A stretch of 5,262 nt of DNA from Chloroflexota bacterium (GCA_013154225.1 JAADCW010000201.1:1-5262); one strand, 5' to 3'. Shown: positions 1-4,857, numbered from the stretch's first letter. Numbers and translations are program-made. Notes: generated by a model from the sequence alone, not told the origin.

Positions 1-301
1 GGACATATTGCGCGGCCTTTTGCGGCATCAAAAAGTCCACCCAAGGCCGGGCAAGGCGGGCATCCACCACGCGTTGTTGCGCATCCAGCCAAATCACAGC
101 AATAGGGAAGCGCATGAAAAGCATGTGGATGGCTGTATCCACCCGACCTTCACGCGGCCAGCGAAAGAGCAGACCCCGGTCGCGCGCCAGGCTGCGCCTT
201 CCCATCAGGCCAAGGAACCGGCAGCGAAAGGTGTCGCAGAGGTCAAGGGTAAGGGGAGATTTTAGGGGATGGGTGCGGTTTTCGATGCGTAGGCGATGCA
301 T
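1..301 (-). CDS. DUF192 family protein, 5' part only (cut by window edge)
   Basis: Reading the minus strand from the ATG at 301-299 gives 100 complete codons with no stop before the window ends, so the 3' end is missing. The protein starts MHRLRIENRTHPLK. Residues 24-41 (DTFRCRFLGLMGRRSLAR) match the family's 'R..GLM.R..L' start. Residues 42-46 (DRGLLF) match the 'G(M/L)LF' motif. Residues 58-73 (IHMLFMRFPIAVIWLD) match the 'vHtffM.fPIDvvFLD' block, and PW at 86-87 matches the following conserved pair. The family's usual Asp in 'PID' is Ala here (residue 67). No signal peptide is visible, unlike many family members. GAGGG lies just upstream of the ATG at usual spacing, supporting this start. 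DUF192 is a small conserved family without an agreed biochemical role, so no function is assigned. It has its own promoter, separate from the response regulator upstream. Family assignment is from recalled motifs. Confidence 0.8.
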   Translation of the reverse strand, partial: MHRLRIENRTHPLKSPLTLDLCDTFRCRFLGLMGRRSLARDRGLLFRWPREGRVDTAIHMLFMRFPIAVIWLDAQQRVVDARLARPWVDFLMPQKAAQYV

Positions 302-321
302 TTTTCCCTCGTACAGAGGGG

Positions 322-330
322 ATTATACCA
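322..330 (-). promoter_or_regulatory. Extended -10 promoter for the DUF192 gene
   Basis: On the minus strand TGGTATAAT reads from 330 to 322: a perfect TATAAT preceded by the TG of an extended -10. No good -35 is seen at 16-18 bp, which is usual for extended -10 promoters. Transcription would start near 315, leaving a leader of about 14 nt that contains little more than the GAGGG ribosome binding site. Confidence 0.6.
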
Positions 331-390
331 TCGGTCATTTTAACCTATGGCTGGGAGCGGGCAGGGCCAAGCCACGCCCGCGGGGTTCCC

Positions 391-426
391 AAAAAATTAA
401 ACCGCCCAGCAAAAAGCATGGGCGGT
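391..426 (-). terminator. Intrinsic terminator after the response regulator
   Basis: An 8-bp stem (401-408 ACCGCCCA with 419-426 TGGGCGGT), possibly extended by an inner GC/GC pair, closes an A/T-rich loop. Read on the minus strand it is followed directly by TTAATTTTTT (400-391). It lies 25 bp past the response-regulator stop and before the DUF192 promoter, so it separates the two units. Confidence 0.85.
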
Positions 427-450
427 GCGGTCTCACAAGGGGCGAAGGGG

Positions 451-951
451 TTATCCTTCGTTTTCGGGGAAGTCGGGCGTGTGCGGTGCGTCGGTGTTTT
501 GGTTGGGTGGGGTAGCCTCGGCTGAGGGGGCGGTTTCCTCTGCCGGGCTGTCGTTTTCAGCCCCTGCTTCCATTTCCTTTTGCTTGGCCAGGATTTTTTC
601 CACGCTGTGCAAAAGGGTTTTGGGCGAAAACGGCTTGGTGATGTAATCGTCCACGCCCACGATGTAGAGCCCCAGTACACGGTCAATACGCTGGGCTTTG
701 GCGGTGACAATGATGACCGGGATGTTGCGGGTGCGGTCCCAGGCCTTGAGGCGCTGGTACACTTCCCACCCGTCCATTTCGGGCATCATCAGGTCCAGGA
801 GGATGAGGTCCACATCCTCGTGTTCCAGCATACTGAGAGCGACAGGCCCGCTTTCAGCCCCCAGCACTTCATAACCCGCCCGCGTGAGAATCAGGCGGAT
901 AAGGTCAATCATTTCGGGTTCGTCTTCAATACACAGAATACGGCTGGCCAT
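451..951 (-). CDS. Single-domain response regulator (CheY-like receiver) with acidic C-terminal tail
   Basis: This 166-residue protein starts at the ATG at 951-949 (MASRILCIEDEPEM), with GAGGGG about 5 nt upstream. The frame stays open further upstream, but only through the tRNA-His gene, so the longer version is rejected. Residues 1-122 form a receiver domain. E9/D10 form the acidic pocket, D53 in LLDLMMPEMDG is the predicted phosphorylated Asp, T83 in IIVTAKA is the switch Thr, Y103 is the switch aromatic, and K107 in YITKPFSP is the invariant Lys. No DNA-binding or enzymatic output domain follows. Residues about 127-166 are a low-complexity tail rich in Glu, Asp, Pro, Ala and Thr, probably disordered. 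It would receive phosphate from an unlinked histidine kinase and act through protein-protein contact; no partner gene is visible. It lies 83 bp downstream of tRNA-His with no clear promoter between them, and ends at a strong terminator. Confidence 0.93.
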   Translation of the reverse strand: MASRILCIEDEPEMIDLIRLILTRAGYEVLGAESGPVALSMLEHEDVDLILLDLMMPEMDGWEVYQRLKAWDRTRNIPVIIVTAKAQRIDRVLGLYIVGVDDYITKPFSPKTLLHSVEKILAKQKEMEAGAENDSPAEETAPSAEATPPNQNTDAPHTPDFPENEG

Positions 952-993
952 GTCGCCCCTCTTTGGGCTGGGTTGATGGTTGCGATGACAAGG

Positions 994-1019
994 CGCCCCG
1001 ACTCGGCAGAGCCGGGGCG
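994..1019 (-). terminator. GC-rich hairpin between tRNA-His and the response regulator
   Basis: CGCCCCG (994-1000) pairs with CGGGGCG (1013-1019). After an A/C mismatch, CTC (1002-1004) pairs with GAG (1009-1011), closing a GGCA loop. On the minus strand the next bases are CCTTGTC, a poor T tract, so it may only partly terminate tRNA-His transcription or may shape the 3' end for processing. Partial read-through could supply the response regulator. Confidence 0.4.
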
Positions 1020-1034
1020 TCCGTCGCGTTGAAG

Positions 1035-1107
1035 GGTGGCTGATGGGACTTGAACCCACAACATCCTGATCCACAGTCAGGTGCTCTGCCATTGAGCTAC
1101 AGCCACC
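1035..1107 (-). tRNA. tRNA-His, anticodon GTG
   Basis: Read on the minus strand it folds as a full cloverleaf. The acceptor stem GTGGCTG/CAGCCAC has 7 perfect pairs, the D stem is GCTC/GAGC, the anticodon stem is CCTGA/TCAGG with loop CTGTGGA (anticodon GTG), the variable loop is ATGTT, and the T arm is GTGGG-TTCAAGT-CCCAT. The base before the acceptor stem is G (G-1, at 1107) and the discriminator is C (C73, at 1035). This extra G-1:C73 pair is the identity element of bacterial tRNA-His. CCA is not encoded (CTT follows C73), so it would be added after transcription. The gene has its own extended -10 promoter. Confidence 0.97.
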
Positions 1108-1116
1108 ACATGCCGA

Positions 1117-1153
1117 GCGGGCACATTTTACCATGCCCGCCCTGGGGTGGGAA
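1117..1153 (-). promoter_or_regulatory. Promoter of tRNA-His, with a palindrome around the -10 box
   Basis: On the minus strand TAAAAT (1130-1125) is preceded by TGG, giving an extended -10. A weak -35, TTCCCA (1153-1148), lies 17 bp upstream. The predicted start is near 1118, about 11 nt before the tRNA. A perfect 7-bp inverted repeat, GCGGGCA (1117-1123) and TGCCCGC (1134-1140), brackets the -10 box exactly. Confidence 0.6.
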
Positions 1154-1179
1154 GGGTTGGAATGATGGATTTTGCTAAT

Positions 1180-2295
1180 TTAGCCGCCCAATTCCTTTTC
1201 TCGGGTGGTGGCAGCCAGGAATTTTCGGCGGATTCGGAGCCCGCTGGAGCGCAAACGCGCCCACAGGCGATAGCGTTCGGGGTGGATTTCTTCCCGGTCG
1301 GGCAGGGGGCCGGTCCATTCGGCCAGGAGCGCGCCCCAGGTCAGGCCGCCGCCAAAGCCCACGAACACCACTTTGTCGCCCGGCTTGAGCCGCCCTTCAG
1401 CCGCGGCTTCGGCCGCGGCAATGGGGATGGACGCGGTGGACGTGTTGCCGTAGCGGTCGAGGGTGACGACGAACTTGTCCATGGGGAGTTTGAGCCCCCG
1501 GGCCGCGGATTCCAAAATGCGGTAGTTGGCCTGGTGGGGAATGATGAGGTCAATGTCTTCCAGGCTGAGCCCGGCTTTTTTGACCACTTCACGGGTGCCT
1601 TCGGCCATGACCCGGGTGGCAAAGCGGAACACCGGGCGGCCTTCCATGTAAACATAGTGCAGGCCGTGGGCGACGGTGTCGGGCGAGGTGGGAATTTTGC
1701 TGCCCCCTGCAGGGAGCATGAGCACATCCGCACCCGAGCCATCGGAATGCATCACGGCTTCCATCACGCCGCCAGGGGTTTCCGAAGCCTGGAGCACGAA
1801 AGCACCTGCGCCATCGCCAAAGAGGATGCACGTGTTGCGGTCCTGCCAGTTGACGATGCGGGAGATGGTTTCCGAGCCGATCACCACCGCGGTGTCGAGG
1901 CTGCCGCTGCGGATGGCCTGGGCGGCCATGTTGAGGGCAAAGATGAAGCCCGTGCAGGCCGCGGAGAGGTCGAACGCGCCTGCTCGGCTGGCGCCAATCA
2001 TGTCTTGCACAATGCTGGCCGTCGCGGGGAAGATGTGTTCGGGGGTGGATGAGGCCACGATGATCAAGTCCACATCGGTGGGCTTGACCCCCGCGTGTTT
2101 CAGGGCTGCAACCGCGGCGTCGGCGGCCAGGGTGGCCGTGGTTTGGTCGGGCGCGGCGATGCGGCGTTCCCGAATGCCGGTGCGGGTGACGATCCACTCG
2201 TCGGTGGTGTCCACCATTTGTTCCAGGTCTTGATTGGTCAGGATATGCTCCGGCAAGGCCGTGCCCCATCCGGTAATGTGCGCATAGCGGCTCAT
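1180..2295 (-). CDS. fabH: Beta-ketoacyl-ACP synthase III (FabH) with C-terminal extension
   Basis: FabH starts type II fatty-acid synthesis by condensing an acyl-CoA primer with malonyl-ACP in the cytoplasm. The 371-residue protein carries the family N-terminal block (DEWIVTRTGIRERRIA, 32-47). The catalytic triad is C114 in the SAACTGF motif, H254 in IIPHQAN and N284 in YGNTSTASIP, corresponding to C112/H244/N274 of E. coli FabH. The glycine-rich FVGFGGGLTWGA near 311-322 is the usual end of the thiolase fold. FabH proteins normally stop soon after this, at about 320-335 residues. Here about 44 further residues (328-371) follow, rich in Arg and Lys, including RYRLWARLR and RIRRKF. The ATG is supported by AGGGAG 5 nt upstream. 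It follows fabF by 18 bp, so the two are very probably co-transcribed. No clear terminator is seen between its TAA and the tRNA-His promoter. Which acyl-CoA it prefers cannot be told from the sequence. Confidence 0.96.
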   Translation of the reverse strand: MSRYAHITGWGTALPEHILTNQDLEQMVDTTDEWIVTRTGIRERRIAAPDQTTATLAADAAVAALKHAGVKPTDVDLIIVASSTPEHIFPATASIVQDMIGASRAGAFDLSAACTGFIFALNMAAQAIRSGSLDTAVVIGSETISRIVNWQDRNTCILFGDGAGAFVLQASETPGGVMEAVMHSDGSGADVLMLPAGGSKIPTSPDTVAHGLHYVYMEGRPVFRFATRVMAEGTREVVKKAGLSLEDIDLIIPHQANYRILESAARGLKLPMDKFVVTLDRYGNTSTASIPIAAAEAAAEGRLKPGDKVVFVGFGGGLTWGALLAEWTGPLPDREEIHPERYRLWARLRSSGLRIRRKFLAATTREKELGG

Positions 2296-2313
2296 GCGGT
2301 CTCCCTGTGAGAG

Positions 2314-3555
2314 TTAGGCTTCGTAACGCCCAAGGATAATGCTGGCGTTGTGCCCGCCAAAGCCAAAGGAGTTGGAAAGCACGTAGCGGACATTGGCCTT
2401 TCGTGCCTGGTTGGGCACGTAGTCCAGGTCGCATTCGGGGTCAGGAAATTCGTAGTTGATGGTGGGCGGCAAGATGCCGTCGCGAATGGCCAGCGCGCTA
2501 AACATGGCTTCCAGTGCGCCTGCGCCGCCCAGCAGGTGCCCGGTCATGGATTTGGTCGAAGACACCGGGATTTGGTAAGCCCGCTCGCCAAACACGGCTT
2601 TGATGGCCGCGGTTTCGCTTTTGTCGTTGAGGCGGGTGCTGGTGCCGTGGGCGTTGATGTAGTCAATGTCTTCAGGTTGCAGGTTGGCCGAGCGCAGCGC
2701 GTTGCGCATACAAAGGGCTGCGCCGCCGCCTTGTTCGTCGGGCGCGGTGATGTGGAAGGCGTCGTTGCTGTTGCCGTAGCCGACCACTTCCGCAATGATG
2801 TTGGCGCCTCGGGCCTGGGCGTGTTCCAGGCTTTCCAGGGCCAGGAAGGTCGCGCCTTCGCCCATGACAAAGCCATCGCGCTGGGCGTCGAAGGGGCGAG
2901 AGGCGCGCTGGGGGTCGTCGTTGCGTTTGGAGAGCGCGGTCATGACCTCGAGCCCGGCCATGGCCACGGGGATGATGACCGCGTCTGCGCCGCCGACCAG
3001 CATGGCGTCTGCATCGCCGCGACGGATGACGTGGAAGGCTTCGCCCACCGCGTTGGTGCCGCTGGCGCAGGCCGAAACCACGGCAAAATTGGGGCCCCGC
3101 AGGCCAAATTCGATGGCAACAAGGCCAGGCGCGGTGTCGGCCAGCATCATGGGCACCAGGAACGGGCTCACTCGGCTTGGGCCGCGCTTGTCGTAAACCA
3201 GCACATCACGCGCAAACGTGCTCGCGCCGCCAATGCCGCTGCCAATGACCACGCCAATGCGGTCGCGTTCCAGGTGGTCTAAGTCCCACTGCGCGTTGGC
3301 TATGGCTTCGCGCGCTGCAACCAGCGAAAGTTGGGCGTAGCGGTCCAAACGGCGGGCATCGCGTTTGTCGAAGTGCTCGGAAGGGTCAAAGCCCTTGACT
3401 TCCGCCGCGATGCGCACCTTGTGGTTGCTGGTATCAAAATGGGTGATGTAATCTACGCCGGATCGTCCGGCAATGGCGTTTTGCCATGAAGTTTCGACAT
3501 CGTTGCCCAATGGGTTGATGCTTCCCAGGCCGGTGATGACTACTCGGTGTGGCAT
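2314..3555 (-). CDS. fabF: Beta-ketoacyl-ACP synthase II (FabF)
   Basis: FabF elongates acyl-ACP chains by decarboxylative condensation with malonyl-ACP. The protein is 413 residues, the usual length. It begins MPHRVVITGLGSINPLGND, a typical KAS II start. The Cys-His-His triad is complete: C163 in VSACASGTNA, H303 in INAHGTSTRLND and H340 in KSMTGHLLGGAGA, with K335 in STKSMTGH. These positions coincide with the E. coli FabF numbering. The C-terminal NSFGFGGHNASI loop (395-405) is the glycine-rich gating segment. GGAAGGAG 7 nt upstream of the ATG fixes the start. It is the first gene of a fabF-fabH unit; acpP, fabD and fabG are not in this window. Its ribosome binding site is complementary to the small-RNA candidate at 4677-4790, which may indicate post-transcriptional control. 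Confidence 0.97.
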   Translation of the reverse strand: MPHRVVITGLGSINPLGNDVETSWQNAIAGRSGVDYITHFDTSNHKVRIAAEVKGFDPSEHFDKRDARRLDRYAQLSLVAAREAIANAQWDLDHLERDRIGVVIGSGIGGASTFARDVLVYDKRGPSRVSPFLVPMMLADTAPGLVAIEFGLRGPNFAVVSACASGTNAVGEAFHVIRRGDADAMLVGGADAVIIPVAMAGLEVMTALSKRNDDPQRASRPFDAQRDGFVMGEGATFLALESLEHAQARGANIIAEVVGYGNSNDAFHITAPDEQGGGAALCMRNALRSANLQPEDIDYINAHGTSTRLNDKSETAAIKAVFGERAYQIPVSSTKSMTGHLLGGAGALEAMFSALAIRDGILPPTINYEFPDPECDLDYVPNQARKANVRYVLSNSFGFGGHNASIILGRYEA

Positions 3556-3592
3556 GTTTTCGCTCCTTCCGTGGTTTGGTCAAATCCGTGAT

Positions 3593-3601
3593 GCTATAAC
3601 A
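3593..3601 (-). promoter_or_regulatory. Possible extended -10 promoter of fabF-fabH
   Basis: On the minus strand TGTTATAGC reads from 3601 to 3593, a TATAGC -10 with an upstream TG. No convincing -35 is present (CTGAAA is nearby, with poor spacing). The site lies between the upstream terminator (3643-3672) and the fabF start, where a promoter is expected. Start predicted near 3586, giving a leader of about 30 nt. Confidence 0.4.
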
Positions 3602-3642
3602 CACCGTCGCGTGATTGGTTTCAGAAAGCGGGGTGGGGAAAG

Positions 3643-3672
3643 CAAACAGGCCGGCAAAAGCCGGCCTGTTTG
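3643..3672 (-). terminator. Intrinsic terminator after the peroxiredoxin gene
   Basis: A perfect 13-bp stem, 3643-3655 (CAAACAGGCCGGC) with 3660-3672, closes an AAAA/TTTT tetraloop. The base of the stem is A/T-rich and is followed on the minus strand by CTTTCCCC. It lies 57 bp past the peroxiredoxin stop and before the fabF promoter. The near-symmetry could also stop plus-strand transcription. Confidence 0.8.
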
Positions 3673-3675
3673 AGC

Positions 3676-3714
3676 GTGTGGAAGTGGAGAGTGAAGGGTG
3701 GTAAGTGGAAAGTT
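3676..3714. repeat. Degenerate GTGGAA/AGTGGA short repeat
   Basis: A purine-rich stretch between the peroxiredoxin stop and its terminator contains repeated GTGGAAGTGGAGAGTGAAG and AAGTGGAAAGTT units. It resembles low-grade dispersed 'AGTGGAAAG' repeats found in intergenic DNA of repeat-rich bacteria. There is no coding frame or clear structure. Confidence 0.45.
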
Positions 3715-3728
3715 GAGCAAGAAGGGGG

Positions 3729-4373
3729 TTATTTCTGCGGTTTGTAGCAGAACCACCAATCGTAGCAGTCGTATTTCTTGGGGCGCTCGGCAGCGGTTTC
3801 CACATCCGCGGCGGGCGGGATGATGACCTTGTCGCCGATGAGTTCGTTTTCCGGCCAGTTGGCGGGCATGGCCACGCCCTGCGCGTCGGAAACCTGGAAG
3901 CCCTTGACCATGCGCAGAATCTCGTCCATGTTGCGCCCCAGTTCCTGCGGGTAGTAGAGGATGGCGCGGATGATGCCTTCGGGGTCAACGATGAACACGG
4001 CACGCACGGTGTTGGTGCCCTTGCCGGGGTGAATCAGGCCCAAGGTCTCGGCCACCGCGCCGGTGTCTGCGATGATGGGGAATTCGATTTTCACGCCGAG
4101 TTTTTCCTCGATCCATTCTTCCCACTTGATGTGGGAGAACACCTGGTCCACGCTCAGGCCGATGAGTTCGGTGTTGAGTTTGCGGAATTCGGGGTAGCGC
4201 TTTTGGAACGCGACGAATTCGGTGGTGCAGACGGGGGTGAAGTCCGCGGGATGGCTGAAGAGAACAAACCACTTGCCCTTGAAGGCTTCGGGCAGGTTGA
4301 GTTTACCGTGGGTGGTGACAACTTCCATTTGGGGGAAGGGATCGCCGATGAGGGGCATGCGTTTGATTTCCAT
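3729..4373 (-). CDS. Peroxiredoxin, Prx6 (archaeal-type) subfamily
   Basis: This thiol peroxidase reduces hydrogen peroxide and organic hydroperoxides in the cytoplasm. It has 214 residues. The active-site motif HPADFTPVCTTEF (41-53) gives peroxidatic C49, with P42 and T46, and R124 in NTVRAVFIVDPEG completes the catalytic set. The C-terminal arm (residues 130-214), including KYDCYDWWFCYK, is typical of long Prx6-type enzymes. C203 and C209 have the same six-residue offset as the C207/C213 pair known in the Aeropyrum pernix enzyme, so a C-terminal Cys probably acts as resolving residue. The start MEIKRMPLIGD is supported by AGGAGG 7 nt upstream. An alternative Met at residue 6 has no better site. 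It is transcribed alone from a near-consensus promoter and ends at a 13-bp terminator hairpin. Confidence 0.96.
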   Translation of the reverse strand: MEIKRMPLIGDPFPQMEVVTTHGKLNLPEAFKGKWFVLFSHPADFTPVCTTEFVAFQKRYPEFRKLNTELIGLSVDQVFSHIKWEEWIEEKLGVKIEFPIIADTGAVAETLGLIHPGKGTNTVRAVFIVDPEGIIRAILYYPQELGRNMDEILRMVKGFQVSDAQGVAMPANWPENELIGDKVIIPPAADVETAAERPKKYDCYDWWFCYKPQK

Positions 4374-4436
4374 GTTTGGCCTCCTGTTAGGTAGGGGATG
4401 TTGTAAGTTAGAATTGTTACTATCTTGGCAGCTTTA

Positions 4437-4465
4437 TTTATAACATTGAGTGCTTGTTTTGTCAA
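4437..4465 (-). promoter_or_regulatory. Near-consensus sigma-70-type promoter of the peroxiredoxin gene
   Basis: On the minus strand TTGACA (4465-4460), a 17-bp spacer, and TATAAA (4442-4437) give a perfect -35 with a 5/6 -10. The start is predicted near 4430, leaving a leader of about 57 nt. It is the best -35/-10 promoter in the window, consistent with a highly expressed stress enzyme. Confidence 0.85.
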
Positions 4466-4620
4466 AGGTTTTGGGGGATTTCTAAGGGTTCTCTAATAAA
4501 AAATGTGTTGGTTAGGGCGCAAAAGTTGTTAAAGGATGAAATCTTAAGAATTTCTTTGTCAGGCGGGCAAAAAATACTGTGTATAGGGGGAATGTTTTAA
4601 TTCCTGGCGAAGCCTCACCC
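4466..4620. other. AT-rich intergenic spacer without recognised genes
   Basis: This is the most AT-rich part of the window, between the divergent peroxiredoxin promoter and the plus-strand palindrome at 4627. No plausible reading frame with a ribosome binding site is seen. A weak plus-strand promoter-like pair (TTGTCA 4556-4561 and TGTATA 4580-4585, 18 bp apart) is not strong enough to call. Confidence 0.6.
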
Positions 4621-4626
4621 CAATTT

Positions 4627-4642
4627 TGTGACATCTGTCACT
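4627..4642. promoter_or_regulatory. CRP/FNR-type operator palindrome
   Basis: TGTGA-N6-TCACT fits the CRP/FNR-family pattern TGTGA-N6-TCACA at 9 of 10 positions. The core GTGACA-TC-TGTCAC (4628-4641) is a perfect 6-bp inverted repeat. Its centre (4634.5) lies about 42 bp before the predicted start of the plus-strand unit, which is the class II activator position. The actual regulator is unknown; a GntR-type repressor could also use such a site. Confidence 0.5.
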
Positions 4643-4664
4643 ATCGTCGCGGGCCAGGGGCGGG

Positions 4665-4670
4665 TAGAAT
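4665..4670 (+). promoter_or_regulatory. -10 box TAGAAT of a plus-strand transcript
   Basis: GGGTAGAATGACG matches the GGTANAAT style seen at the DUF192 and tRNA-His promoters in this window. No -35 is present at 17 bp, as expected for a promoter that depends on an activator bound at the adjacent palindrome. The predicted start is near 4676-4677. Confidence 0.5.
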
Positions 4671-4676
4671 GACGCT

Positions 4677-4790
4677 GGTTGTGCGAGCCGTAAAGGTTCA
4701 GTTTTCCTCCTTCCGAGTTGGTCGGGTATGCCCTGGGCGAGGTGTGCGCCCAGGGCGTGCTCGTTAATGCAAAGCCCCTCGGCTTTGTTT
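4677..4790 (+). ncRNA. Candidate small RNA with an anti-Shine-Dalgarno segment
   Basis: No known RNA family is recognised. About 114 nt lie between the promoter-like TAGAAT and a terminator-like hairpin. CGAGC (4684-4688) can pair with GCTCG (4759-4763) to close the structure. Inside are a C/U-rich stretch CCUCCUUCC (4706-4714), a small CCGA/UCGG hairpin (4713-4725) and a strong 10-bp hairpin (4730-4739 GCCCTGGGCG with 4747-4756, loop aggtgtg). The C/U stretch resembles the 16S anti-Shine-Dalgarno and could pair with ribosome binding sites of mRNAs, including that of fabF. The only plus-strand frame inside (ATG at 4728) lacks a ribosome binding site and runs into repeat DNA. Alternatives are a decayed leader of a lost minus-strand gene, or a repeat-derived structure. 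No expression evidence is available. Confidence 0.4.
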
Positions 4791-4802
4791 AGCGCCGAGG
4801 GG
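4769..4802 (+). terminator. Overlapping terminator-like hairpins at the end of the small-RNA candidate
   Basis: CAAAGCC (4770-4776) pairs with GGCTTTG (4781-4787) around a CCTC loop and is followed by TTTAG, a short intrinsic terminator shape. A competing 9-bp hairpin, CCCCTCGGC (4775-4783) with GCCGAGGGG (4794-4802), uses some of the same bases, so only one can form at a time. Confidence 0.45.
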
Positions 4803-4815
4803 AGACAAAGGCATG

Positions 4816-4857
4816 AAAAAGCCCCTCTCCCCCCGGGAGAGGGTTTGGGGTGAGGGC
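4816..4857. repeat. CCCTCTCC/GGAGAGGG palindromic dispersed repeat
   Basis: CCCTCTCCC (4823-4831) and GGGAGAGGG (4835-4843) form a 9-bp stem with a CCC loop, followed by TTTGGGGTGAGGG. This is a widely seen REP-like intergenic motif whose translation gives the familiar spurious 'PSPQTLSRGERG' peptide. On the minus strand the hairpin is followed by GGCTTTTT, so it could also act as an intrinsic terminator for transcription entering from the right. Confidence 0.65.

Noticed and set aside
306..320. CCCTC-GTACA-GAGGG hairpin hiding the DUF192 ribosome binding site
   Set aside because: The predicted transcription start near 315 lies in the loop, so the transcript would lack one arm.
8..515. Plus-strand open frames over the left end
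   Set aside because: The minus strand carries a convincing DUF192 start with ribosome binding site and promoter; the plus frames have no family-like sequence and cross a terminator.
952..1134. Longer start for the response regulator
   Set aside because: The extra codons are the translated tRNA-His gene; the internal ATG at 951 has a good ribosome binding site and begins the receiver domain.
4579..4767. Plus-strand 62-codon frame
   Set aside because: No ribosome binding site; it runs through the palindrome, the -10 box and the hairpins, and resembles no protein.
4677..4790. Known riboswitch, 6S RNA, SRP RNA or tmRNA
   Set aside because: None of the conserved core motifs of these families that I can recall is present.
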